Positions 8,590 through 16,927 of a DNA stretch of 64,000 bases are shown here, in pieces. Under the pieces are notes generated by a model. That model had not been told where the DNA came from and searched no databases. It was given only the letters and a program-made list of their open reading frames with translations. Location of the stretch: the NCBI GenBank assembly GCA_963783855.1, contig CAWAPE010000001.1, positions 1 through 64,000 of the forward strand, in the 5' to 3' direction. Source of the DNA: JAKAGZ01 sp963783855. GTDB taxonomy: Bacteria > Bacteroidota > Ignavibacteria > Ignavibacteriales > Ignavibacteriaceae. Position 1 is the stretch's first letter. The number at the start of each line of letters is the position of its first letter. Made by a program: the position numbers and the translations under genes.

Positions 8590-9222
8590 ATGAAAAAGCA
8601 TTTAATATTTGGGATAATAATTATTTCTTCAATAATATTACTTAATAATTATTCCATAAATGCACAGGGAAATAATAAAGTAAAAACTTTCAACGAATCC
8701 CTTCAATATGAAGCAAATAATGATTACCAAAAAGCGCTTGATGTTCTCGTTAAAAATTCTTTTGGGAATAATTCTTACCTTATGAACATGCGGCTAGGTT
8801 GGCTTTATTACAAAGTTGAGGATTATGAAAATTCAAGAAAATTTTACACCGCAGCTATAAGTCAACAAAATAATAGTATTGAAGCCAGACTCGGGCTTAC
8901 ACTTCCTCTGGGAGCGCTTAATGAATGGGATGATGTAACTAATCTTTATCTGGCAATATTAAAAATTGATGTGAAAAATTATTACGCTAATTTACGTCTC
9001 GGACAAATTTACATGAACAAAGGTGACTACTCAAATGCTAAAAAATATCTCGAAAGAGTATTTACACTTTATCCTGCCGAGTATGAAGTAAATCTTTCCC
9101 TGGGCTGGACATATCTTTATCTCGGGGAAAAACAAAAAGCAAAGCAATTATTGACCTCAGCACTTATGATGAATGAAAACGATGAATCAGCAACCGAAGG
9201 CTTGAAAAAATTGGAGGACTGA
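8590..9222 (+). CDS. Exported TPR-repeat protein
   Basis: A 210-residue protein with a signal peptide (hydrophobic residues 5-20, cut near NAQG) followed by about five tetratricopeptide repeats. Examples are YLMNMRLGWLYYKVEDYENS, YYANLRLGQIYMNKGDYSNA and EVNLSLGWTYLYLGEKQKA, each with the W/L-G-Y-A spacing. TPR proteins are scaffolds; this one should sit in the periplasm, perhaps pairing with the outer-membrane protein encoded next. The start has an excellent AGGAGG nine bases upstream, lying in the last codons of the UT-M23 gene. Only one base separates the two genes. Confidence 0.85.
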   Translation: MKKHLIFGIIIISSIILLNNYSINAQGNNKVKTFNESLQYEANNDYQKALDVLVKNSFGNNSYLMNMRLGWLYYKVEDYENSRKFYTAAISQQNNSIEARLGLTLPLGALNEWDDVTNLYLAILKIDVKNYYANLRLGQIYMNKGDYSNAKKYLERVFTLYPAEYEVNLSLGWTYLYLGEKQKAKQLLTSALMMNENDESATEGLKKLED

Positions 9223-9224
9223 GA

Positions 9225-10040
9225 ATGAGTAGGTTTTTCCGGGTTATTTTTTTATCCCTTATAATTTCAGTATTAGTCAAAGCAGATTCACTTTCTGTTT
9301 ATCCCGCTTTTTATTATACGTACGGTAATTATTCATCTAACGCCTCTTCAAATTCTTATGCAGGCTATGTACCATTGGTATTTAACTTAAAACACACCCT
9401 GGTTTTGGGTTATGATAATCTAAGAATCAATACAACAGATTGGAAATACGATCAGAAGACTTACATTGCCGGGACAATTTTTTCTTTCGATCCTGTTTAT
9501 TTGAAATTTAATTATGCTTACCTGGGCGGTGATTATGCTGAAAATACCGGGTATAGTTATAAAGACAAAACGAATATTTTAAATCCAGGTATCTTTTTTA
9601 GAATTGGGAAGGTCTACCTCGGGGTTTCCTATGTCCATTTGAATATGGATGGAGGGATTATTCAGCAGACTACCAATCAATTTACAGGAAGGTTAGAATG
9701 GATTGTCGGGCAACGTGTTTTTCTTTCTGTAAGGCCAAACTATGTCAGGTTAAAAGATGGCCGTAATCTTACTTCAGTAGCAGCAAAGATTCATTTTATG
9801 CCAGGCCCCAATGTATTATTAAAAGCCGGTGGTATGATAGGGAAACGTGCTTATTATTTTGATCCCGATCTCCTGACAATTTTTAATCAGGATGAGACAC
9901 AAAAGAATTTAATTTTCGGGCAGCTTGAATATTCACCAGCAAAAAAGTTTACGCTAATACTGGCAGCTCAGCATACATCGTTTGACACCTTCTCAATTAA
10001 TTATTATATAGCAGGTATCAAAACAAACTTTAGTTTATAG
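9225..10040 (+). CDS. Predicted outer-membrane beta-barrel protein, YaiO-like
   Basis: A 271-residue exported protein with a short signal peptide (ending near VKADS). The rest is a succession of amphipathic strands rich in Tyr, Phe and Gly, ending in an aromatic/hydrophobic C-terminus (AGIKTNFSL), as expected for a small outer-membrane barrel. The combination of a preceding TPR protein and this barrel is like the YaiO family, in which TPR and barrel are fused or adjacent; the specific family is inferred, not certain. It begins two bases after the TPR stop with GGAGG just upstream, and closes the operon: 66 bases separate it from the next gene. Confidence 0.7.
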   Translation: MSRFFRVIFLSLIISVLVKADSLSVYPAFYYTYGNYSSNASSNSYAGYVPLVFNLKHTLVLGYDNLRINTTDWKYDQKTYIAGTIFSFDPVYLKFNYAYLGGDYAENTGYSYKDKTNILNPGIFFRIGKVYLGVSYVHLNMDGGIIQQTTNQFTGRLEWIVGQRVFLSVRPNYVRLKDGRNLTSVAAKIHFMPGPNVLLKAGGMIGKRAYYFDPDLLTIFNQDETQKNLIFGQLEYSPAKKFTLILAAQHTSFDTFSINYYIAGIKTNFSL

Positions 10041-10106
10041 TGGTAGCAATATCTATTTCTTATAATTAATTCGTTAGCCAATCCTGCAAATAAATTTTAG
10101 CCTTAT

Positions 10107-10985
10107 ATGAAAATCCTAATTACTGGTGGTAATGGAGTATTGGGTCAATACCTGAATATGGCTCTGTCAAAAAAATTTAAGCTACTCACTACATTCCATA
10201 GCAATACCGGAAATTGTATAGATCATAATTCAATTCAAATCGATATAACAAACCGAAAAAATATTAGTAGCATTATTAATTTGTACCGACCAGAAATTGT
10301 AATCCATTCTGCAGCAATAGCAAACCCGATGGTATCAGGTCCAGTTGATTCAGGCGCTGTATACAATACTAATGTAACAGCTACAAAAAATATTGCAGAA
10401 CTCTGTGATAAATTTTCCGCGAAACTAATTTACATATCAACTGATCTTGTTTATGCGGGCTACCGTGGATCAATGCTGAAAGAAGACGCGAAATTAATTC
10501 CGGCTTCTTTGTACGCTGAGACTAAGTTAATGGGTGAAATTAAAATACAGGAAACTTTAGACAATTATCTGATATTTCGTACGGCCCTGCTGTTCGGATT
10601 TGGAATCGGTAATAAGAAGACTCATTTTCATCAAATGTATGAAAATTTTGAGAACAACAACCCTGTTAAACTTTTTTATGATCAGTACAGAACTCCGCTT
10701 TCATTTTTTGAAGCTGGCCGGATTATAAACAAACTTACTGGTTCTGAGCTAAAAGGAGAAATAATAAACCTGGGCGGAAAAGAAAGAGTAAGCAGGCTGG
10801 AAATGGGTGAAGTTTTATGCAACCTGACCGGGTTTGATAAAAATCTAATTGAAAAAGTTTCGATGGGGGATCTGCCCGATTATCCTGCGGTAGAGGATGT
10901 TTCGATGGATACAAGTAAACTTCAATCCTACGGCATAAAACTTAAATCAATAGAAGAATCTGTAAAAGAAATAATCACGTCTTAA
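10107..10985 (+). CDS. RmlD-like NAD(P)-dependent sugar-nucleotide reductase
   Basis: A 292-residue extended SDR protein. The dinucleotide-binding motif is ITGGNGVLGQYL (residues 4-15). The catalytic region has YISTDLVYAG with downstream YAETKLMGE giving Tyr-x-x-x-Lys, and VIHSAAIANP is typical. It resembles RmlD (dTDP-4-dehydrorhamnose reductase) and the related SAM-synthetase beta-like reductases. It would fit dTDP-sugar synthesis with rfbB at 1180, but it sits apart from that locus and the specificity is not shown by the sequence. It is followed after three bases by the endonuclease IV gene, so the pair is probably co-transcribed. Confidence 0.75.
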   Translation: MKILITGGNGVLGQYLNMALSKKFKLLTTFHSNTGNCIDHNSIQIDITNRKNISSIINLYRPEIVIHSAAIANPMVSGPVDSGAVYNTNVTATKNIAELCDKFSAKLIYISTDLVYAGYRGSMLKEDAKLIPASLYAETKLMGEIKIQETLDNYLIFRTALLFGFGIGNKKTHFHQMYENFENNNPVKLFYDQYRTPLSFFEAGRIINKLTGSELKGEIINLGGKERVSRLEMGEVLCNLTGFDKNLIEKVSMGDLPDYPAVEDVSMDTSKLQSYGIKLKSIEESVKEIITS

Positions 10986-10988
10986 ACC

Positions 10989-11843
10989 ATGGAACAACTC
11001 TTAGGCGCACATACATCAACTTCAGGCGGTGTTCATAAAGCTGTTGAAAGAGCTGAAAAAATGAAATTTTCAGCTATGCAGATATTTACAAAAAACAACA
11101 ACCGCTGGAATGCAAAACCCCTCGAAGAAAAAGAGATTGATAAATTTAAAGAGCTGCTCGAAAAATCCGGGATAAAATTTGTGCTTACCCATAGTTCTTA
11201 CCTTATAAATCTTTGCTCAAAAAATAAGTACACGCTAAAAAGATCACGGGAGGCATTGATGGAAGAACTTCAGAGGTGCGAACTTTTGGGAATTCCACAT
11301 TTAAATTTTCATCCCGGTTCCCACAGTGGACAGGGCGAAGATGAAGGAATAAAAATAATCGCTGAATCACTAAATATTTGTCACGATAAAACTAAAAATT
11401 ACAAAGTAACTTCAATGCTGGAAGCTACTGCAGGTCAGGGAACAACATTAGGATATAAATTTGAACAGCTTCAAAAAATAATTGACCAGGTTGATGATAA
11501 AAAACGAATGACCGTCTGTATAGATACTGCACATATATTTGCTGCAGGCTATGATATAAAAGATTCAAAAAAATATAATACTGTTATAAAAGATTTCGAT
11601 GATATCATAGGACTGGATAGGCTAAAATGTTTCCACATGAATGACAGTAAAAAAGAATTTGCAAGCAGGGTTGACAGGCACGAACACATCGGGGAAGGGT
11701 TTATTGGGAAGAAAGGATTTGCAAATATTATGAATGATAAAAGGCTAATAAAAATTCCAAAAATACTTGAGACACCTAAGGGGAAAGAAATGAAAGAAGA
11801 TTTAAAAAATATTAAGACTCTCGTTAGCCTCATTAAAAAATAA
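10989..11843 (+). CDS. nfo: Endonuclease IV (AP endonuclease)
   Basis: A 284-residue TIM-barrel enzyme that cleaves abasic sites in base-excision repair. It shows the Nfo pattern: LLGAHTSTSGGVHKAVERA at the start, the zinc-ligand regions THSSYLINL and NFHPGSH, LEATAGQGTTLG (metal Glu), CIDTAHIFAAGYD, FHMNDSKKEFASRVDRHEHIGEG (several metal His/Asp) and PKILETPKG with the last Glu. Length matches the family (about 280). All metal ligands appear present. The start ATG lies three bases after the reductase stop. Confidence 0.95.
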   Translation: MEQLLGAHTSTSGGVHKAVERAEKMKFSAMQIFTKNNNRWNAKPLEEKEIDKFKELLEKSGIKFVLTHSSYLINLCSKNKYTLKRSREALMEELQRCELLGIPHLNFHPGSHSGQGEDEGIKIIAESLNICHDKTKNYKVTSMLEATAGQGTTLGYKFEQLQKIIDQVDDKKRMTVCIDTAHIFAAGYDIKDSKKYNTVIKDFDDIIGLDRLKCFHMNDSKKEFASRVDRHEHIGEGFIGKKGFANIMNDKRLIKIPKILETPKGKEMKEDLKNIKTLVSLIKK

Positions 11844-11970
11844 GACTTATCCCCTTTTAACATCAACATGCAAGAGACTTTCTTTTTTTGCATTGCAAAT
11901 AAGACATATCATTAGTAACATAAAATATTACAAACAAACAGGTTAAAACAGCAAAGCAGTTACTTTTCTT

Positions 11971-13635
11971 ATGAAAAAACAAGCCCACTTGTTATTTGAT
12001 ACCCTCATACTCGGGATTATCGGTGCGCTCGGCGCCGAACTTTTCAGGCTGCTCCTCGATTTCTTTCAGACAATTTTTTTCGACTATATTGCAAAATACA
12101 ACGCTCCCGGCCTCGCTAGTGAAGGCAAAAAACTGGCTGAAAACATTGGCCCTTACGGATTATGGTTGATCCCGGTTATCCTTGTCATTGGTGGATTAAT
12201 ATCCGGATTTATTGTTTACACTTTCGCCCCCGAGGCGGAGGGACATGGGACTGATACAGCGGTCAAAGCTTTTCACAGGCAGGGCGGTACTATAAGAAAA
12301 AGAGTCGCTCCAATTAAAATTTTAGCTTCCGCAATTACAATCGGTTCGGGTGGTGCGGCTGGTCGTGAAGGTCCTACTGCATTGTTCAGCGCGGGCTTCG
12401 GATCCATTTACGCAGGTCTATTAAAACGCACGGATAAGGAAAAACGCCTGCTTGTATTAATCGGTATGGCCGCGGGTTTGTCGGCAATTTTTCGTTCTCC
12501 TATCGGTACAGCAATTTTTGCAGTAGAAGTACTATACAGCGATATGGAATTTGAAACCGAGGCTTTGATTTATACTATGCTTGGTTCAATTATAGCGTAC
12601 GCATTAAATGCAGTCTTTGTCGGATGGAAACCCTTGTTTAACGTGCCCGGTAATCTCGCCGCAGAGCATTTTATTGATTACGCATGGTACGCGCTACTGG
12701 GAATTTCGAGCGGTATCATCGGAACGTTACTTCCCAACCTGTTTTATTATACGCGTGATCTGTTCAAAAAAATTCCGATAAGGGACCATTTTAAGCCAGC
12801 TATAGGAGCTTTGGGAGTCGGATTGATAGCTCTTGCATATCCACAGGTTCTTGGAGGCGGGTACGGTTGGATACAACAGGCAATAAACGGTCAACTGGTC
12901 TTTTCATTACTTTTTATACTGCTCTTTGGAAAAATGATTGCATTTGCGCTGACAGTTTCCTCAGGTGGTTCAGGCGGCGTGTTTGCCCCGACTTTATTTG
13001 TTGGTGCGATGCTTGGAGGTCTCTTCGCGGAAATTTTCCACCAACCTTCAGCGGCATTTGCTATAGTAGGAATGGCCGCAGTATTCGGAAGCACGGCACG
13101 TGTGCCTATCGCTACATTGCTCATGGTCACCGAAATGACCGGAGGATACAATCTGCTTGTTCCTGCAGCACTGGCAGTAATAATCGGTTTTTATGTACAG
13201 GATTTTCTTTCCGAAAAATTGAACGTAAAATACTTAAGCCTTTACGAGGCACAGGTGCGAAGGCAGTCATATTCCCAGGCACACAGGATGGATCATTTGA
13301 AACGGGCGCTTGCAATTCTTAAAGATAAAAAGAAAATTGATCCCTTAGTTCTTGGTAATATTAATCTTTTCCCTTTACTAGATTCAAAAATTCCCGTGAA
13401 ACTAACAGAGAACGAGCAATTATTCCTTGGAAAAATCTCTGAGAAAAATTCCTGCGTAAATACATTAATAAAAGATCGTTGCTTAAATAAAGAAACTGAG
13501 GACTGGGAAATTGTTGCGATAATAAGGGACAATGAAATGGTGTTTCCAGAGCCTGGGGAGAAATTAATGCCGGATGATGACGTCTTAATTTTAAGTTCTA
13601 AAGAAATTATGGACGAAATAAAAAAGAAGTTTTAA
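11971..13635 (+). CDS. ClC-family chloride channel/transporter with C-terminal RCK_C-like domain
   Basis: A 554-residue membrane protein. The ClC signatures are GSGGAAGREGPTALFSAGF (with the gating Glu in GREGP) and SSGGSGGVFAPTLFVGAMLGG (pore loop), with about ten membrane segments up to residue 420. The first GSGIP-like loop is replaced by the sequence GHGTD. Residues 470-554 (VKLTENEQLFLGKI ... EPGEKLMPDDDVLIL) look like a TrkA-C/RCK_C ligand-binding domain, as often found on ClC proteins of this phylum. Whether it is a channel or H+/Cl- exchanger is unclear. It is convergent with the DUF1460 gene, only 8 bases apart. Its upstream gap of 127 bases is AT-rich. Confidence 0.9.
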   Translation: MKKQAHLLFDTLILGIIGALGAELFRLLLDFFQTIFFDYIAKYNAPGLASEGKKLAENIGPYGLWLIPVILVIGGLISGFIVYTFAPEAEGHGTDTAVKAFHRQGGTIRKRVAPIKILASAITIGSGGAAGREGPTALFSAGFGSIYAGLLKRTDKEKRLLVLIGMAAGLSAIFRSPIGTAIFAVEVLYSDMEFETEALIYTMLGSIIAYALNAVFVGWKPLFNVPGNLAAEHFIDYAWYALLGISSGIIGTLLPNLFYYTRDLFKKIPIRDHFKPAIGALGVGLIALAYPQVLGGGYGWIQQAINGQLVFSLLFILLFGKMIAFALTVSSGGSGGVFAPTLFVGAMLGGLFAEIFHQPSAAFAIVGMAAVFGSTARVPIATLLMVTEMTGGYNLLVPAALAVIIGFYVQDFLSEKLNVKYLSLYEAQVRRQSYSQAHRMDHLKRALAILKDKKKIDPLVLGNINLFPLLDSKIPVKLTENEQLFLGKISEKNSCVNTLIKDRCLNKETEDWEIVAIIRDNEMVFPEPGEKLMPDDDVLILSSKEIMDEIKKKF

Positions 13636-13643
13636 TAAAAAAA

Positions 13644-14501
13644 CTATCTCTTCGGCTCCTGCGGCCTTGCTATAATTATTCCGGTTTGTTTCTTATTTCC
13701 TTCAATATATCTCGACAAAGAAACATAAGAGATTTTAACACGCTGTCCAACATCAGGAGCGTGAATGATATGAACTTTTCCATCAGCCATATTGAGAGCT
13801 ATTGCTGTATGGGATACATCAAGTCCGGGAATACTTGTTGTAAAAGCTATAATATCGCCGTCTTTTATTTTACTTTCAATCTTGGCAACGCTGTCTTTCG
13901 GAATGTAATATAATTTTCTTTTATTTAGTTCCTTTTCTATTTCACCAATCTCTTTATAGAATTTATCGTTCTTTAGTTGTTTATAAGCTTTACGGTGAGT
14001 GCTCATAAAATCAATTTTCTTATTATAAGGTATGCCACCAAGCTTTTTAGTGATATCCTTTACAACTCCTTTTTTTTGCCCGTCATATATCCAGTCAGTA
14101 AAATAATGAAGTCTGGAAGTATACCCGTCAATTTTTCCGTGCCTGTATCTTTCCAGTTGAAGCTGTTCCATAAATTTTTTTACGGTCGGTTTTTTCATTT
14201 TGGAAACTCTGGCGAGAGTCAGACTATTTTCCACTAGGGTAGTACAATCAAATCCCCTGAGATTTACAACCAGTGTTTCGGGTTGTGCTACTTCCAGTGT
14301 GTGCGCCATATACATTTTACCGATAAAACTTTTGGCAATGGCAGCCATAATTTCCCCAACAGGCTGGTGTGTCAATTTCTGATCAATCACCATTTGAAAT
14401 TCCTGGACACAAGTATTGATATCAGCTTGTGAATAAACCTGAGCCTTTGAAAAGCCAGTAAAAAATAATAACAGTACGATTATATACTTCTTCAATTTCA
14501 T
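13644..14501 (-). CDS. DUF1460 family protein (NlpC/P60-like amidase)
   Basis: A 285-residue exported protein with a signal peptide (KKYIIVLLLFFTGFSKAQ). The DUF1460 core has the catalytic-Cys segment LRGFDCTTLVENSLTLAR (about residues 78-95) and a later His-containing stretch HTAIALNMADGKVHIIHAPDVGQRVKISYVSLSRYIEG. The family is thought to be N-acetylmuramoyl-L-alanine amidase-like, acting on peptidoglycan fragments or similar amide bonds in the periplasm. Length is normal. It lies 27 bases downstream of dnaB on the same strand. The start is ATG with the signal peptide at the right place. Confidence 0.85.
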   Translation of the reverse strand: MKLKKYIIVLLLFFTGFSKAQVYSQADINTCVQEFQMVIDQKLTHQPVGEIMAAIAKSFIGKMYMAHTLEVAQPETLVVNLRGFDCTTLVENSLTLARVSKMKKPTVKKFMEQLQLERYRHGKIDGYTSRLHYFTDWIYDGQKKGVVKDITKKLGGIPYNKKIDFMSTHRKAYKQLKNDKFYKEIGEIEKELNKRKLYYIPKDSVAKIESKIKDGDIIAFTTSIPGLDVSHTAIALNMADGKVHIIHAPDVGQRVKISYVSLSRYIEGNKKQTGIIIARPQEPKR

Positions 14502-14528
14502 TCTTCGATTTTTATGAATTTAAATTTG

Positions 14529-15977
14529 TTAGATAATATCTTCATTGCCCGGTAACTCGCCAACGGATGACTGGGCATGATATTCTTCAATCTGTCTCTG
14601 GTGAGCAAGATTTTCGAATCGTGCATATTCTTTTACGAACGCAAGTCGTTTATCACCAACAGGACCGTTTCTTTGTTTACCTATTATAATTTCAGCAATA
14701 CCCTCAGTAGAGCTCGCATCGTCCGCAAATGTTTTTATTCCGTAATATTCCGGCCTGTTAAGGAAAATAACAACATCCGCATCCTGTTCAATAGAGCCGG
14801 ACTCCCTGAGATCAGATAGTTGCGGTCTTTTATCATTTCTAGTTTCAACAGCCCTGTTAAGCTGTGAAAGAGCAATTATAGGAATGTTTAATTCTTTAGC
14901 CAGGGCTTTTAGCGATCGAGAAATATGAGAAATTTCCCTCTCACGGCTTTCCGCTCTCGCCGGTCCCTGCATAAGCTGAAGGTAATCAATAATTATCATA
15001 CCAATATCTTTTTCAGCTTTCAGTCTCCTTGCCTTCGCACGGATTTCAAGTACTGTTTGGGCCGGTGAATCATCAACATAAATAGGAGCTTCGATTAATT
15101 TGTGAGCATTCTTGCTCAGTTTAACTCCCTCTTCATTAGGAAGTTTTCCTGTTCTAACAAGATGTGCGTTCAGTCTACCTTCTGCGCAAAGCAGACGGAT
15201 TATCAGCTGCATCGTGGACATTTCAAGACTGAAAATACCAACCGGCACTTTATGATCAACAGCAGCATTTCGCGCAAGTGTAAGAGCAAAAGCTGTTTTA
15301 CCCATTGATGGACGGGCAGCAATAATTATTAAATCCGATTTCTGAAAACCGCCGAGCATTTCATCAAGTTCGTAAAATCCGGTCGGGACGGAAAATTTAT
15401 CGTGAGATGAAGAATGTATAGCTTCAATATATTCAATAGCATCACGCACTGCCCTGTCCATTCCCTGGAAGGATTTTTTGAGATGACTTTCAGTAATTTC
15501 AAATATTTTCCTTTCTGCCTCATCCAGAATATCAAATGCGTCTTCTGTCCCTTCATATGCAGATTGTGCAATTTTGTGAGCACTTGTAATCAGGCTGCGC
15601 AAAATTTCTTTTTCAAGAATAATTTTTGAATGGTATTCAATATTGGCGGCAGAAGAAATATTCTGTGAAAGTTTACTCAGATAAACCGCCCCACCAACTT
15701 CTTCAATCTGATCACGTTTTTTTAATTCTTCGTAGAGAGTTACAGTATCAATCGGTTCGCCGGACTCAAAAAGGGAAACCATTGCTTCGTAAATCAGCCT
15801 GTGTTCTTTCATATAAAAACTTTCGGCTGTCAGCAATTCAATTGCTTTCGGTACAGCTTCTTTTTCAATGAGCATCGCGCCCAAAACTGCGGCTTCAACT
15901 TCGGGCTCTGCCGGTGGTTTGATGTTGGCAGGCTTAATTTCTTCCAGTATTATATTTTGCTTTTTGAATTTTCCCAT
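14529..15977 (-). CDS. dnaB: Replicative DNA helicase DnaB
   Basis: A hexameric helicase for the replication fork, 482 residues from the ATG at 15977; an in-frame TTG at 15995 would give 488. The N-terminal domain begins EVEAAVLGAMLIEKEAV. The RecA-like domain has the Walker A sequence ARPSMGKTAFAL, Walker B IIIDYLQLMQG, and the DnaB-typical QLNRAVETRNDKRPQLSDLRESGSIEQDADVV. No intein is present. It follows the uracil-DNA glycosylase gene with a terminator-like hairpin between them, so it may have its own promoter near 15980-16040. Confidence 0.97.
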   Translation of the reverse strand: MGKFKKQNIILEEIKPANIKPPAEPEVEAAVLGAMLIEKEAVPKAIELLTAESFYMKEHRLIYEAMVSLFESGEPIDTVTLYEELKKRDQIEEVGGAVYLSKLSQNISSAANIEYHSKIILEKEILRSLITSAHKIAQSAYEGTEDAFDILDEAERKIFEITESHLKKSFQGMDRAVRDAIEYIEAIHSSSHDKFSVPTGFYELDEMLGGFQKSDLIIIAARPSMGKTAFALTLARNAAVDHKVPVGIFSLEMSTMQLIIRLLCAEGRLNAHLVRTGKLPNEEGVKLSKNAHKLIEAPIYVDDSPAQTVLEIRAKARRLKAEKDIGMIIIDYLQLMQGPARAESREREISHISRSLKALAKELNIPIIALSQLNRAVETRNDKRPQLSDLRESGSIEQDADVVIFLNRPEYYGIKTFADDASSTEGIAEIIIGKQRNGPVGDKRLAFVKEYARFENLAHQRQIEEYHAQSSVGELPGNEDII

Positions 15978-16041
15978 TAGTTTAGCTTGTTCCAAGAAAT
16001 TTTAAGTTCCAAAGTTTCATGTAAATATCAAAATTAAGATT

Positions 16042-16066
16042 AAAAAAGCCCCGTTTTCGAGGCTTC
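16042..16066 (-). terminator. Rho-independent terminator after the uracil-DNA glycosylase gene
   Basis: On the minus strand a hairpin with the stem AAGCC / GGCTT (one mismatch, tetraloop-like centre) is followed by six T residues. It lies downstream of the glycosylase gene and upstream of dnaB. Confidence 0.7.
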
Positions 16067-16138
16067 AATTTACAGCAAGTTCTGATCAAATATATCAATT
16101 TTTACGATAAAAATTCGCCGTCCTGATGAGAAAATTGA

Positions 16139-16879
16139 TTAAGACGAAGTTAATTCATCATATAATTTTCTGAATTTCTGCACATCCTCCCAGCAAGGCC
16201 TTTTCCAGTTCGGGTTCCTGAGCAAAGCTGCCGGATGATAGGTTACCATAAGTTTTGTGGTGAATTTCCCTGTGTCAAAATCAAAAACATTTCCGCGCAT
16301 ATTTGTCAGGGAATCTCTTTTTTTCAAAAGTCCCTGTGCTGCTGTCAATCCGAGACACAAAATAACCTTCGGTTTTATAAGCTCTATCTGTTTTTTCAAA
16401 TAAGGCATGCAGGTATCCATTTCAACAGGAAGAGGTGTTCTGTTACCCGGCGGACGGCATTTTACAATGTTAGCTATATAAACATCTTCGTCGCGTGAAA
16501 AATCAATTGCCTTTAGAATATCTGTCAGCAGTTTTCCCGCACGACCAACAAAAGGCAAACCCTGAGCATCCTCATCCGCGCCCGGGCCTTCGCCTATACA
16601 CATTGCATCCGCAGTTGGATTTCCTGATCCAAATACAAATTTGTTTCTCGTAGCCCCGAGTGAACATTTCTGGCAATTGCAGATTAAGTTATTCATCTGC
16701 TCAAGATTTTCTGCTGATTCCCATTCCTCATGAAATAATGCTTCAGGTTCTGAAATTTTATTATTACCGATTTTTGTTCTCCTGTAATTGATTATGTTTT
16801 CTTCCAAAAGATCATCACCAAAAATTTCTTTTTGATCCTTAAGGGACTGTATTAATTTATCTTTTAATGATTGGGCCAT
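16139..16879 (-). CDS. Type-4 (Fe-S) uracil-DNA glycosylase
   Basis: A 246-residue family-4 uracil-DNA glycosylase, which removes uracil from DNA. The iron-sulfur Cys residues are in NCQKCSLG, VKCRPPGNRTP and MDTCMPYL. The catalytic/uracil-binding motif is GEGPGADEDAQGLPFVGRAG (Gly-Glu-Gly-Pro-Gly) and the C-terminal motif is VTYHPAALLRNPNWK (His). About 50 extra N-terminal residues precede the conserved core. It follows coaBC by 48 bases on the same strand. Confidence 0.92.
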   Translation of the reverse strand: MAQSLKDKLIQSLKDQKEIFGDDLLEENIINYRRTKIGNNKISEPEALFHEEWESAENLEQMNNLICNCQKCSLGATRNKFVFGSGNPTADAMCIGEGPGADEDAQGLPFVGRAGKLLTDILKAIDFSRDEDVYIANIVKCRPPGNRTPLPVEMDTCMPYLKKQIELIKPKVILCLGLTAAQGLLKKRDSLTNMRGNVFDFDTGKFTTKLMVTYHPAALLRNPNWKRPCWEDVQKFRKLYDELTSS

Positions 16880-16927
16880 TTAATGTTCAATTTACAATGT
16901 ATAATGTAGAATTTATAATGAGTTTTT

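Noticed and set aside
11863..11895. ATGCAA/TTGCAT inverted repeat between nfo and the ClC gene
   Set aside because: Short stem and long loop with no clear T-run after it; could be chance in AT-rich sequence.
12867..13322. 151-residue plus-strand frame inside the ClC gene
   Set aside because: It overlaps the ClC coding sequence in another frame and has no recognisable motif or RBS.
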